DNA from: an uncultured Dorea sp.
Lineage (GTDB): Bacteria > Bacillota > Clostridia > Lachnospirales > Lachnospiraceae
Assembly (NCBI GenBank): GCA_910584095.1
Contig: CAJTYU010000002.1
Span: 62,001 to 126,000, forward strand
Reading direction: 5' to 3'
DNA length: 64,000 nt
Position 1 is the first letter of the stretch, and every line of letters starts with the position of its first letter. The notes under the pieces are model-generated. The model searched no databases and was not told the origin of the DNA. It saw only the letters and a list, made by a program, of their open reading frames with translations. Shown one piece after another: positions 1 to 9,290 of the stretch. Position numbers and translations under genes: made by a program.

Positions 1-3000
1 CTGTACAGGCCGGAATTTGAGCATGATAACTGCGGAATCGGCGCGGTGGTTCATATTAAGGGAAAGAAAACCCATAAAACGGTAGAGAATGCCTTGGAGA
101 TTGTGGAAAATCTAGAACACAGGGCGGGGAAGGACGCAGAGGGGGAAACCGGAGACGGAGTGGGAATCCTGACGCAGATTTCCCACAAATTTTTTGCGAA
201 GGTTTGTAAGGTGCTTGGCATTCCTCTGGATTCCGAGAGGGATTACGGCGTAGGTATGTTCTTTTTCCCTCAGGATGAACTGAAGCGGAATCAGGCGAAG
301 AAGATCTTTGAAGTTATCACCGAAAAGGAGGGAATGGAATTTCTTGGCTGGAGAAGGGTGCCTGTGCGTCCTTCGGCGCTGGGAAAGAAAGCGCTTGAGT
401 GTATGCCGTGTATTGAACAGGCGTTTATCAAACGTCCAAAATTCGCGGAGAAAGGACTGGATTTTGACCGCAGGCTGTATGTTGTGCGCAAGGTGTTTGA
501 ACAGAGCAGCGATACCTATGTATGCTCGCTTTCCAGTAGGACCATCGTATATAAGGGAATGTTTCTGGTGGATCAGCTCAGGCTGTTTTTTGAGGATCTT
601 CAGGATAAAGATTATGAGTCAGCCATTGCCATTGTGCATTCCAGATTCAGCACCAATACGAATCCAAGCTGGGAGCGGGCGCATCCGAACCGCTTTATCG
701 TACATAACGGAGAAATTAATACCATCAGGGGAAATGCGGATAAAATGCACGCCCGGGAGGAAACCATGGAATCTTCCTATTTGAAAGGGGAGATGCTAAA
801 GGTTCTTCCGGCAATTGACACCTCTGGGTCAGATTCCGCTATGCTGGATAATGCGCTGGAATTTATGGTAATGAATGGAATGGAGCTTCCTTTGGCGGTG
901 ATGATTACGATTCCGGAGCCATGGGCTAATAACCGGAGCATGCCTCAGAACCAGAAGGATTTTTACCAGTATTACGCAACGATGATGGAGCCGTGGGACG
1001 GTCCGGCGTCTATCCTGTTTTCTGACGGCGATTGTATGGGAGCGGCGCTTGACCGTAACGGGCTGCGGCCGTCCAGATATTACGTTACAGAGGACGATAT
1101 GCTGGTTCTTTCTTCGGAAGTGGGAGTGTTAAAGCAGGATCCCGCGAAAATCGTTATGAAGGAGCGTCTGCATCCGGGGAAGATGCTGCTGGTGGATACC
1201 GTGAAGGGACGCGTGATCGGTGATCAGGAATTGAAGAATTTCTATGCGGACAGAGAGCCTTATGGGGAATGGCTGGATGGAGAGCTGATTGAATTAAAAG
1301 ATTTAAAGATTCCAAATGAATCGGTTCCCTCTTATTCCAAGGAGGAATGCCAGAGGCTGCAGAAAGCATTCGGATATTCCTATGAGGACGTCCGAGGGGG
1401 GATTCTGCCAATGGCGGTTAATGGGAGCGAGAGCATTTCTTCTATGGGAGTCGACGTACCCCTTGCAGTGCTTTCCGACAAGAGACAGCCGCTTTTCGGG
1501 TATTTTAAACAGTTGTTTGCCCAGGTGACGAATCCTCCCATTGACGCTATCCGGGAAAAGGTAGTGACCTCCACGGCGGTTTATCTGGGCCGGGACGGAA
1601 ATCTCCTAAGGGAGCGCGCCGCAAACTGCCGGATGCTGAAGGTGAATAATCCCATTCTGACCGATACGGATTTGATCAAAATTAAAAATATGAAGCAGGA
1701 AGGCTATCAAGTGGAGGTAATCCCAACCACATATTATAAAAATTCCAATCTGGAAACCATGATGGATTATCTGTTTGTGCGGGTGGACAGGGCCATCAAT
1801 GACGGAGCGAATATCCTGATCCTTTCCGACAGGGGTGTGGATGAATTTCATATGGCGATTCCTTCCCTGCTTGCGGTTTCCGGGGTGCAGCAGCATCTGG
1901 TGCGCACCAAGAAACGGACGGCGGTGGGGATTATCATCGAAACCGGGGAGCCGAAGCTGGTTCATGAATTTGCCACGCTTCTAGGCTACGGCGCCTGTGC
2001 TGTGAACCCGTATCTTGCCTATGCCTCGATCCGCCGGCTGATTGAGGATAAGATGATACAGAAGGATTATTATGCGGCGGTGGATGCATTTACCAAAGGG
2101 ATTTTGTCCGGCATTGTGAAGATAGCGTCCAAAATGGGAATATCTACCATGCAGTCCTATCAGGGAGCGAAAATTTTTGAGGCGGTGGGCCTGAAACAAT
2201 CTTTTATCGATAAATATTTTACGGATACGGTCAGCCGGATCGGCGGGATCGGTATTTGGGAGATTGCAGAGGATTATGGGAAGATGCATACGGAGGCCTT
2301 CGACCTTCTGGGCTATGATACGGATATGACGCTGGACAGTATCGGACAGCATAAGAGCAAGAGTCAGGGTGAGCGGCATCTGTACAATCCGCGGACGATT
2401 CATATGCTCCAGCAGTCTGCAAGAACCGGAAACTATGAGATGTTTCGGCAGTATGCCGAGATGGTAAATGAAGAGGGGGCGGGACTGAATCTGAGAGGGC
2501 AGTTTGCGTTTCGTTTCCCGGAGAAGGGAGTGCCTATCGATGAGGTAGAGCCGGTAGATGAGATCGTAAAGCGGTTTAAGACCGGAGCGATGTCCTACGG
2601 TTCCATTTCACAGGAGGCTCATGAGACGCTTGCAAAGGCAATGAATGTTCTCCATGGCAAGTCTAACAGCGGGGAAGGTGGGGAGGATACGGCCCGTCTG
2701 GATTCTGATAAATGCTCTGCGATTAAGCAGGTGGCCTCCGGAAGATTCGGGGTGACCAGCCGGTATCTGGTCAGCGCAAAGGAAATTCAGATTAAGATGG
2801 CGCAGGGCGCAAAGCCGGGGGAGGGCGGACATCTTCCGGCGGGAAAGGTCTATCCGTGGATTGCAAAGACCCGCTGCTCTACGCCGGGAGTGGGACTGAT
2901 TTCACCGCCGCCTCACCATGATATTTACTCCATTGAGGATTTGGCGCAGCTGATCTACGATTGTAAAAATGCTAATAAGGACGCCCGCATTTCGGTGAAA

Positions 3001-4500
3001 CTGGTATCCGAAATGGGAGTGGGAACCATTGCGGCGGGGGTTGCAAAGGCCGGTGCGGGACTGATTTTGATTTCCGGCTATGACGGCGGAACCGGCGCGG
3101 CGCCGGGAAGCTCTATCCATAATGCGGGACTTCCCTGGGAGCTGGGATTGGCGGAGACCCATCAGACATTGCTTCAAAACGGATTGAGAGACCGTGTGCG
3201 CATCGAGACCGACGGGAAGCTGATGAGCGGAAGGGACGTGGCGATTGCGGCGATCCTAGGAGCGGAGGAATTTGGGTTTGCAACGGCTCCTCTTGTAACC
3301 ATGGGCTGCGTGATGATGCGGGTCTGCAATCTGGATACCTGTCCGGTTGGAATCGCCACTCAGAACCCGGAGCTCAGAAAGCGCTTTAGAGGTAAACCGG
3401 AATATGTCATTAACTTTATGAGATTCATCGCACAAAATCTGCGGGAATATATGGCGAAGCTGGGCGTGCGCTCCATTGACGAGCTGGTAGGGCGCACCGA
3501 TCTGCTGAAGGTGAAGGAACAGCCGAAATCAAGAAACGCGGCGGCTCTTGACCTGTCTGGAATCCTCCGTCAGAGTTATGCGGGCTCTAAGGAACAAATT
3601 TTCAACCCGGCGAAAAAATATGATTTTAAGCTGGAAAAGACGCTGGATGAGCGTGTGCTTATGAAGGAGCTGGGAAGCGCCTTGGACAGGAAGCAGAAAA
3701 AGAGCGTTCATGTCAAGGTGTCCAATATCGACAGGACCTTTGGAACGATTTTTGGTTCTGAGATTACCAGACGTTACCCGGAAGGACTCCCGGAGGACAG
3801 CTATGTGATCCACTGCGCGGGAGCCGGAGGACAGAGCTTCGGAGCGTTTATCCCCAAAGGACTGACGCTGAAGCTTTCCGGCGACAGCAACGATTATTTT
3901 GGAAAGGGATTATCCGGAGGCAAGCTGGCCGTGTTCCCGCCGAAGGAAGCTTCTTACAGGCAGAATGAAAATATCATTATCGGAAATGTGGCGCTCTACG
4001 GCGCTACCGAAGGAAAGGCGTATATAAACGGCGTTGCGGGGGAGCGTTTCTGCGTGCGTAATTCCGGCGCGGCCGCTGTTGTAGAGGGCGTGGGAGACCA
4101 CGGCTGCGAATATATGACCGGCGGGCGCGTGGCTGTCTTAGGACAGGTAGGCAATAACTTTGCCGCGGGCATGAGCGGAGGCGTCGCCTATGTGCTGGAC
4201 GAGGATAACACCCTGTACCGCAAGATAAATAAAGGTATGGTAAATATGGTCCATGTGACATCCAAGTATGACATTTTAGAGCTGAAAGGCATGATCGAGG
4301 AGCATGTGAAGCATACGGGCTCCCGGATAGGAACGGAAATTCTTGCTGATTTTGACAAATATCTTCCGAGGTTTAAGAAAGTAATTCCTTTTGACTATGA
4401 AAAAATGCTGACCTTCGTCCTTCAGATGGAAGAGAAGGGCTTAAGCAGCGAGCAGGCAAAAATTGAAGCGTTCTATGCGATCAAGAACGGAAAGGAATAG
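1..4500 (+). CDS. gltB: Glutamate synthase (NADPH) large subunit, 5' end cut by window
   Basis: Large subunit of glutamate synthase; it transfers the glutamine amide to 2-oxoglutarate. The reading frame is open from base 1, so the true start lies just outside the window. The codon at 31-33 encodes the Cys of D-N-C-G-I-G, which in this family becomes the N-terminal nucleophile of the class II amidotransferase after propeptide removal, so only a few residues are missing. Order seen: amidotransferase domain, central domain, FMN-binding synthase domain (PGEGGHLPAGKVYPWIA, then SGYDGGTGAAPGSS), the 3Fe-4S cysteines in CVMMRVCNLDTCPVG, and the C-terminal GXGXG beta-helix rich in Gly. About 1500 residues is normal. 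It is followed 9 bp later by gltD, forming the usual operon. Confidence 0.97.
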   Translation: MYRPEFEHDNCGIGAVVHIKGKKTHKTVENALEIVENLEHRAGKDAEGETGDGVGILTQISHKFFAKVCKVLGIPLDSERDYGVGMFFFPQDELKRNQAKKIFEVITEKEGMEFLGWRRVPVRPSALGKKALECMPCIEQAFIKRPKFAEKGLDFDRRLYVVRKVFEQSSDTYVCSLSSRTIVYKGMFLVDQLRLFFEDLQDKDYESAIAIVHSRFSTNTNPSWERAHPNRFIVHNGEINTIRGNADKMHAREETMESSYLKGEMLKVLPAIDTSGSDSAMLDNALEFMVMNGMELPLAVMITIPEPWANNRSMPQNQKDFYQYYATMMEPWDGPASILFSDGDCMGAALDRNGLRPSRYYVTEDDMLVLSSEVGVLKQDPAKIVMKERLHPGKMLLVDTVKGRVIGDQELKNFYADREPYGEWLDGELIELKDLKIPNESVPSYSKEECQRLQKAFGYSYEDVRGGILPMAVNGSESISSMGVDVPLAVLSDKRQPLFGYFKQLFAQVTNPPIDAIREKVVTSTAVYLGRDGNLLRERAANCRMLKVNNPILTDTDLIKIKNMKQEGYQVEVIPTTYYKNSNLETMMDYLFVRVDRAINDGANILILSDRGVDEFHMAIPSLLAVSGVQQHLVRTKKRTAVGIIIETGEPKLVHEFATLLGYGACAVNPYLAYASIRRLIEDKMIQKDYYAAVDAFTKGILSGIVKIASKMGISTMQSYQGAKIFEAVGLKQSFIDKYFTDTVSRIGGIGIWEIAEDYGKMHTEAFDLLGYDTDMTLDSIGQHKSKSQGERHLYNPRTIHMLQQSARTGNYEMFRQYAEMVNEEGAGLNLRGQFAFRFPEKGVPIDEVEPVDEIVKRFKTGAMSYGSISQEAHETLAKAMNVLHGKSNSGEGGEDTARLDSDKCSAIKQVASGRFGVTSRYLVSAKEIQIKMAQGAKPGEGGHLPAGKVYPWIAKTRCSTPGVGLISPPPHHDIYSIEDLAQLIYDCKNANKDARISVKLVSEMGVGTIAAGVAKAGAGLILISGYDGGTGAAPGSSIHNAGLPWELGLAETHQTLLQNGLRDRVRIETDGKLMSGRDVAIAAILGAEEFGFATAPLVTMGCVMMRVCNLDTCPVGIATQNPELRKRFRGKPEYVINFMRFIAQNLREYMAKLGVRSIDELVGRTDLLKVKEQPKSRNAAALDLSGILRQSYAGSKEQIFNPAKKYDFKLEKTLDERVLMKELGSALDRKQKKSVHVKVSNIDRTFGTIFGSEITRRYPEGLPEDSYVIHCAGAGGQSFGAFIPKGLTLKLSGDSNDYFGKGLSGGKLAVFPPKEASYRQNENIIIGNVALYGATEGKAYINGVAGERFCVRNSGAAAVVEGVGDHGCEYMTGGRVAVLGQVGNNFAAGMSGGVAYVLDEDNTLYRKINKGMVNMVHVTSKYDILELKGMIEEHVKHTGSRIGTEILADFDKYLPRFKKVIPFDYEKMLTFVLQMEEKGLSSEQAKIEAFYAIKNGKE

Positions 4501-4509
4501 GAGGGGAGA

Positions 4510-6018
4510 ATGATGGGAAAAGCAACAGGCTTTTTAGATTATGAGAGACAGGATAAAAAGGCAGAGGAGCCTAAGAAGAGAATCGGCCATTTCAGGGAAT
4601 TTTACGAGCCTCTGACAAGGAAGGAGCAGAAAATACAGGGCGCAAGATGTATGGACTGCGGCGTGCCCTTCTGTCAGGCGGGAGTAATGATCGCCGGGAT
4701 GGCAAGCGGATGTCCTTTGAATAATCTGATTCCGGAATGGAATGATTTGGTGTACCACGGAAACTGGCAGGAGGCTTACAGCCGTCTGAAAAAGACCAAT
4801 AATTTTCCAGAGTTTACGTCAAGAGTCTGTCCGGCGCTTTGTGAGAAGGCATGTACCTGCAATCTGAACGGAGACGCGGTGGCGGTCCGCTCCAATGAGT
4901 ATGCGGTAATCGAGCATGCCTACGCGGCGGGCTATGCAAGACCTAAGCCGCCCGGGAGCCGTACCGGAAAGAAGGTGGCGGTGATCGGTTCCGGACCGTC
5001 CGGCCTTGCGGCCGCCGACTGGTTAAACAGGCGGGGGCATCTGGTGACAGTGTTTGAGAGAGAGGATAAGGCGGGAGGACTTCTGCGCTACGGAATCCCT
5101 AATATGAAACTGGAAAAGCATATCATTGACCGGAAGGTGAAGGTGATGGAAGAAGAAGGGGTGACCTTTGTCTATAACTGTAATGTGGGGAAGGATAAGA
5201 AAGCGGCGGAACTCTTAAAGGAATACGACCGGGTGATTCTTGCCTGCGGGGCTAAGAATCCAAGGGATATCAAGGCGCCGGGGCGGGATGCAAAGGGAAT
5301 TTATTTTGCGGTGGATTTCCTTGCGTCAACTACAAAGGCTCTTTGGGAAGATCCGGAAAAGGGAAAACAGGCGGAAGCAGCGGATTTGAATCAGGAGAAC
5401 TGTATGTATGCCAAGGGAAAGCGAGTCATGGTGATCGGCGGAGGAGATACAGGCAACGACTGCTGCGGAACCGCCGTGCGTCATGGAGCGAAATCGGTTC
5501 TTCAGGTGGAAATGATGCCGAAGCCGCCAGAGGAGAGACTGCCCTCTAACCCATGGCCGGAATGGCCGAAGGTGTCGAAGACGGATTATGGACAGGAGGA
5601 AGCGGCGGCGGTATTCGGAAAGGATCCGAGGGTGTATCAGACCACGGTAAAGCAGTTTGTCAAGGACAAGAATGGAAACGTCTGCAAAGCGGTTCTGGTA
5701 AAGCTTAAGAGTAAGAAGGATGAGAAAACCGGACGCATGACGATGGAAGAGGCAGCCGGCAGCGAGTATGAGGTGCGGGCGGATCTGGTGCTGATTGCGG
5801 CAGGGTTCCTTGGCTGCGAGGAATACGTAACGAAGGCATTCGGCGTGGAGCGGAATGCAAAGACCAATGTGCAGACGAAAGAAGGAGAATATGCCACGAA
5901 TGTGAAGCATGTATATACGGCGGGCGATATGCACCGGGGACAGTCTCTGGTGGTATGGGCTATCCGGGAGGGAAGAGAAGCGGCGAGAGCGGTAGATTAC
6001 AGTTTACTTGGGTATTAA
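4510..6018 (+). CDS. gltD: Glutamate synthase small subunit
   Basis: FAD-dependent small subunit (502 aa) that takes electrons from NAD(P)H and passes them through 4Fe-4S clusters to GltB. N-terminal ferredoxin-like part has the Cys sets GARCMDCGVPFCQAG and VCPALCEKACTC. The first dinucleotide fold follows (VAVIGSGPSGLAAADWL, about residue 158) and a second one (VMVIGGGDTGNDCCG, about residue 312), with the C-terminal TAGDMHRGQSLVVWAI FAD motif. Start chosen at 4510 behind AGGAGGGG; an in-frame ATG three bases later is equally close. It is co-transcribed with gltB. Confidence 0.97.
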   Translation: MMGKATGFLDYERQDKKAEEPKKRIGHFREFYEPLTRKEQKIQGARCMDCGVPFCQAGVMIAGMASGCPLNNLIPEWNDLVYHGNWQEAYSRLKKTNNFPEFTSRVCPALCEKACTCNLNGDAVAVRSNEYAVIEHAYAAGYARPKPPGSRTGKKVAVIGSGPSGLAAADWLNRRGHLVTVFEREDKAGGLLRYGIPNMKLEKHIIDRKVKVMEEEGVTFVYNCNVGKDKKAAELLKEYDRVILACGAKNPRDIKAPGRDAKGIYFAVDFLASTTKALWEDPEKGKQAEAADLNQENCMYAKGKRVMVIGGGDTGNDCCGTAVRHGAKSVLQVEMMPKPPEERLPSNPWPEWPKVSKTDYGQEEAAAVFGKDPRVYQTTVKQFVKDKNGNVCKAVLVKLKSKKDEKTGRMTMEEAAGSEYEVRADLVLIAAGFLGCEEYVTKAFGVERNAKTNVQTKEGEYATNVKHVYTAGDMHRGQSLVVWAIREGREAARAVDYSLLGY

Positions 6019-6160
6019 AACTATAAATAAATCAAATGAAAAATCTTGTGACTTTAGTGGATGCAAGAGATCTGTCGGGGATATCTATGGTAATTATTCT
6101 GAAAGATCTTATGAAAATCCGTGTAATTTCTCTAATTGTACTAAAATTACCTAAAGTATA

Positions 6161-6189
6161 TTGACAGAAGAAACTGTCGGTGCTATTAT
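6161..6189 (+). promoter_or_regulatory. Sigma-A promoter for amt-PII gene
   Basis: TTGACA (6161-6166), 17-base spacer, TATTAT (6184-6189). The predicted start is near 6196, only about 10 bases before a terminator hairpin. Confidence 0.8.
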
Positions 6190-6205
6190 GCAGACATCGA
6201 ACGAA

Positions 6206-6238
6206 GGCGTTATAGATTGATTTCTATAGCGCTTTTTT
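6206..6238 (+). terminator. Leader terminator/attenuator before amt
   Basis: Stem 6207-6215 pairs with 6224-6232 (nine pairs, one G-U), 8-base loop, then six T. It sits inside the 5' leader of the amt transcript, so it probably acts as an attenuator instead of ending gltBD; it could also do both. Confidence 0.7.
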
Positions 6239-6335
6239 GTTTTTCAGAAGATTTTCTGTCAAGCGAAAAGCATTATGTGAGAAGTGTAAGGATATGCAGT
6301 TTGATGAATGAAATGAGAAAGAGGAGGGCGTTACT

Positions 6336-8081
6336 ATGTCAGAAGAAATTATGAGCGTAATGAACGGACAGATATTCGGCGTGTGGTTCCTGATAGGGAC
6401 TGCGCTGGTATTCTGGATGCAGGCAGGATTTGCCATGGTGGAGGCGGGATTTGCCAGAGCGAAGAATACTGGTAATATCATTATGAAGAACCTGATGGAT
6501 TTTTGTATTGGAACTTGTATGTTTATCCTGATCGGCTTCAGCCTGCTGTTAGGAGAGGACTTTATGGGATTGATCGGAAAGCCGGGATTTGATATATTTA
6601 CATCTTATGCAGATTTTGACTGGTCAAATTTTGTATTTAATCTGGTGTTTTGTGCGACAACGGCGACGATTGTATCGGGAGCAATGGCAGAGAGAACAAA
6701 GTTTTTATCCTACTGTATTTATTCTGCAGTAATATCTGCGGTGATCTATCCGATTGAAGCACATTGGATCTGGGGCGGCGGCTGGCTGTCGCAGATGGGA
6801 TTTCATGATTTTGCCGGTTCCTGCGCAATCCATATGGTTGGAGGGGTCTCGGCGCTAGTAGGAGCAAAAATACTTGGACCGAGACTTGGAAAATTTACAA
6901 GAGATAAGCGGGGAACAATCGTGAAAGTCAATGCCTTTCCGGGACATAACCTTGCAATCGGGGCTTTGGGCGTATTTATCCTGTGGCTTGGCTGGTATGG
7001 ATTTAACGGTGCGGCGGCAACGAGCGTAGAGCAGCTTGGTTCTATTTTCGTGACAACTACCATCGCGCCGGCAGCTGCGACTGTTGTATGTATGGTTTTC
7101 ACTTGGATGAAATATGGTAAACCGGATGTGTCCATGTCGCTGAATGCATCTCTGGCAGGACTGGTAGCGATCACAGCTCCCTGCGATGTAACGGATGCCT
7201 TTGGCGCGCTTGTAATCGGAGCGGTAGCGGGAGTCTTGGTAGTATTTGGCGTATGGTTCCTAGATTATAAGCTGCGCATCGACGATCCGGTCGGAGCGGT
7301 AGCGGTTCATTGTCTGAACGGGATCTGGGGAACTGTTGCAACGGGATTATTTGCTACAACGTCTGCGCCGGGAAATGATGAACTAACCGGGTTGTTCTAT
7401 GGAGGCGGCTTCGGACTTCTCGGGATTCAGCTTGTGGGTATGCTTGCCGTTATCGCATGGACAGTGGTTACGATTACGATTGTATTTTTTGGAATTAAAG
7501 CAGCTGTGGGTCTTCGAGTAACGGAGGAAGAGGAAATCGAAGGTTTAGACAGCACAGAGCACGGCTTGACTTCCGCGTATGCAGGTTTTAGCTTGATGGA
7601 TGTGGCGGGTTCTATGATCATGGAGGAAAATGAGAATACACAGCTTGGCGTCAGTGAATACGAGGGGGCTTCTCAGGCACAGAAGGACGCCGCTGTGAAG
7701 GTGGTAAAGGCGTCCGTATCAAATACCGGCATGTATAAGGTGGTTATTGTCGCCAAACTGTCACGCTACGATAAGCTGAGAAAGGCAATGAATGCAGTGG
7801 GCGTGACCGGTATGACAGTAACTCAGGTTATGGGATGCGGTATCCAGAAAGGAAGCGGTGAGAAATACCGCGGCGTTGAGGTTGACGCGACGCTGCTTCC
7901 AAAGGTTAAAGTAGAGGTTGTCGTAGGCAATCTTCCGGTAGACGACGTGATAGAGGCGGCAAGAAAAGCGCTTTATACGGGACGCATCGGAGACGGAAAG
8001 ATATTTGTCTACGGCGTCGATAAGATTGTTAAGATCCGTACCGGCGAAGAAAATCTATCCGCCCTTCGGGACGTGGAATAA
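6336..8081 (+). CDS. amt: Ammonium transporter fused to C-terminal PII domain
   Basis: A 581-residue membrane channel for ammonium (Amt/MEP/Rh family) with a PII (GlnB/GlnK) regulator attached. Residues 1-395 form the Amt core of about 11 helices; the pore twin histidines are His166 (CAIHMVGG) and His325 (VAVHCLNG). A linker rich in acidic residues (about 396-460) leads to a PII domain at 466-575 with the ADP/ATP-binding TGRIGDGKIFV and KIRTGEE motifs. In the T-loop (KYRGVEVDA) the position of E. coli GlnB Tyr51 is Val516, so classical uridylylation is excluded, while the Y46-R47-G48 equivalent is kept. Normally Amt and GlnK are separate genes of one operon; here one chain carries both, so the channel may gate itself by nucleotide and 2-oxoglutarate. 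RBS AGGAGGG precedes the ATG. Upstream gltBD fits nitrogen control. Confidence 0.95.
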   Translation: MSEEIMSVMNGQIFGVWFLIGTALVFWMQAGFAMVEAGFARAKNTGNIIMKNLMDFCIGTCMFILIGFSLLLGEDFMGLIGKPGFDIFTSYADFDWSNFVFNLVFCATTATIVSGAMAERTKFLSYCIYSAVISAVIYPIEAHWIWGGGWLSQMGFHDFAGSCAIHMVGGVSALVGAKILGPRLGKFTRDKRGTIVKVNAFPGHNLAIGALGVFILWLGWYGFNGAAATSVEQLGSIFVTTTIAPAAATVVCMVFTWMKYGKPDVSMSLNASLAGLVAITAPCDVTDAFGALVIGAVAGVLVVFGVWFLDYKLRIDDPVGAVAVHCLNGIWGTVATGLFATTSAPGNDELTGLFYGGGFGLLGIQLVGMLAVIAWTVVTITIVFFGIKAAVGLRVTEEEEIEGLDSTEHGLTSAYAGFSLMDVAGSMIMEENENTQLGVSEYEGASQAQKDAAVKVVKASVSNTGMYKVVIVAKLSRYDKLRKAMNAVGVTGMTVTQVMGCGIQKGSGEKYRGVEVDATLLPKVKVEVVVGNLPVDDVIEAARKALYTGRIGDGKIFVYGVDKIVKIRTGEENLSALRDVE

Positions 8082-8241
8082 GCCGCGTCCCCTGAGGCTG
8101 CCGTTAGGCAGGAAAGCTGGAATCGATAGAAGATAACAGGGTTTTCGATAATTTCTTTCAATAGGTTTGCGCTAGTATATTGAAATAGATTGTGATAAAA
8201 TAAACACATAGAAACCGCAAACGGAATAGGAGGAATTAACC

Positions 8242-9102
8242 ATGTCAACAGTTGATATTAATACGAAGATGATCACATTACTTGGAGACCCATTGAAGCA
8301 GTCGTTTGCAGCGCAGATGCAGAACAGCGGCTACGAGGCGGCGGGTCTTAATATGCTTTATTTCTACACAGAGGTAAATAACGAGCATTTAGAGGACGTA
8401 GTGAATGGAATCCGTTATATGAACTTTGCCGGATTTGCAGTTACCAAACCAAACAAAGTAAAAGTTCTTCAGTATCTGGATGAGTTGGATCCGCTGTGCG
8501 AGAAGATGGGAGCCAGCAATACGGTTGTAAGAACGCCGGAAGGAAAACTGATCGGATACAATACGGACGGTATCGGCTTTATCAGGTCAATTGAAAAGGA
8601 CGGCGGGATTAAGGTTGACGAGAATACATATTTTTGCATTGGAGCAGGCGGAGCAGGACGAGCAATGTGTTCAGCGCTGGCTTACTATGGAGCAAAGAAG
8701 ATTTACATCACAGACTTTGTAGAGGAGTCCAGCAAATCATTGGTAGAGGATATCAATAAGAACTTCGCGCCGGTAGCGGAATATGTTCCACATGGAGATT
8801 TCTCTAAGGCGGCGGAGGTCAGCGTAGTGATGAATGCAAGCGGAATCGGTATGGGTTCGCATATTGGCGAAAATCCGATGCCGAAGGAATTTATCGCGGC
8901 AGACAAGTTCTATTTTGACGCATGCTATAATCCAGATAAGACACAGTTCCTTTTGGATGCTGAAGCGGCTGGAGCTAAGGTGCTGAACGGACTGGGAATG
9001 TCGCTGTATCAGGGAGCTGCCCAGATTGAGCATTGGACAGGAAAAGAGGCTCCTATTGAAGCGATGAGACAGTGTCTGCTTGATATTATTGCCGGAAAAT
9101 AG
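8242..9102 (+). CDS. Shikimate dehydrogenase family protein
   Basis: 286-residue NAD(P)-dependent enzyme of the AroE/YdiB family. The catalytic Lys of the VTKPNK segment and the Asp of NTDGIGF are kept, as are GASNT, the GAGGAGRAM nucleotide loop and the C-terminal LYQGAAQ. Two substrate-pocket features differ from ordinary AroE: the N-terminal S-x-S-P is S-F-A-A (second Ser lost), and N-V-T is A-V-T. The substrate may therefore be shikimate, quinate or a related cyclohexane acid. It stands alone, RBS AGGAGG, with its own terminator, away from other aromatic genes. Family is certain, substrate is not. Confidence 0.85.
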   Translation: MSTVDINTKMITLLGDPLKQSFAAQMQNSGYEAAGLNMLYFYTEVNNEHLEDVVNGIRYMNFAGFAVTKPNKVKVLQYLDELDPLCEKMGASNTVVRTPEGKLIGYNTDGIGFIRSIEKDGGIKVDENTYFCIGAGGAGRAMCSALAYYGAKKIYITDFVEESSKSLVEDINKNFAPVAEYVPHGDFSKAAEVSVVMNASGIGMGSHIGENPMPKEFIAADKFYFDACYNPDKTQFLLDAEAAGAKVLNGLGMSLYQGAAQIEHWTGKEAPIEAMRQCLLDIIAGK

Positions 9103-9118
9103 AAGTGAAAGAATATGG

Positions 9119-9152
9119 GAAGAACGGGCGGCTGTATGCCCGTTCTTCTTTT
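9119..9152 (+). terminator. Rho-independent terminator of aroE-like gene
   Basis: Eleven-base perfect stem (9119-9129 with 9138-9148), 8-base loop, followed by TTTT. Confidence 0.9.
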
Positions 9153-9181
9153 AAATTTATCATGCATGAATGGAGTAAAAT

Positions 9182-9243
9182 ACTGCCTGCAACCGGCAGT
9201 TGACAGATTTGATGGCGTACTTTCTGGACTGCAACCGGCAGTT
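9182..9243 (+). repeat. Two palindromic direct repeats upstream of XRE regulator
   Basis: The 15-mer CTGCAACCGGCAGTT occurs at 9187-9201 and again at 9229-9243, 42 bases apart, which is four helical turns. Each copy is itself partly palindromic (ACTGC...GCAGT). They lie 48-104 bases before the XRE gene and look like paired operator sites, probably for autoregulation. No confident -35/-10 pair was found between them. Confidence 0.6.
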
Positions 9244-9290
9244 ATGGTAAGGTGATTGCAGATTCGAAGGACAGCAAGGAGGAATGAATT

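Larger units (their letters stand above)
6019..6335 (+). promoter_or_regulatory. gltBD-amt intergenic region with promoter and attenuator-like hairpin
   Basis: This 317-base gap has no credible gene. Its first 140 bases are AT-rich and show nothing I recognise, including no clear gltD terminator. From 6161 it holds a strong promoter and, right after the expected transcription start, a rho-independent terminator that precedes the amt gene by about 100 bases. A second weaker T-run follows the hairpin. The organisation fits conditional termination upstream of the ammonium transporter, but no known riboswitch or T-box motif was recognised. Confidence 0.6.

Noticed and set aside
5326..5934. Long open frame on the minus strand inside gltD (and similar ones at 21911-22540, 22953-23690, 25276-26154, 57693-58583)
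   Set aside because: They lie fully inside well-identified genes, lack ribosome sites and have the Arg/His/Leu-rich composition of antisense shadows.
6206..6238. ANTAR-type two-hairpin target in the amt leader
   Set aside because: Only one hairpin fits in the leader and its loop does not clearly show the A1/G4 hexaloop; kept only as a possibility in the findings.
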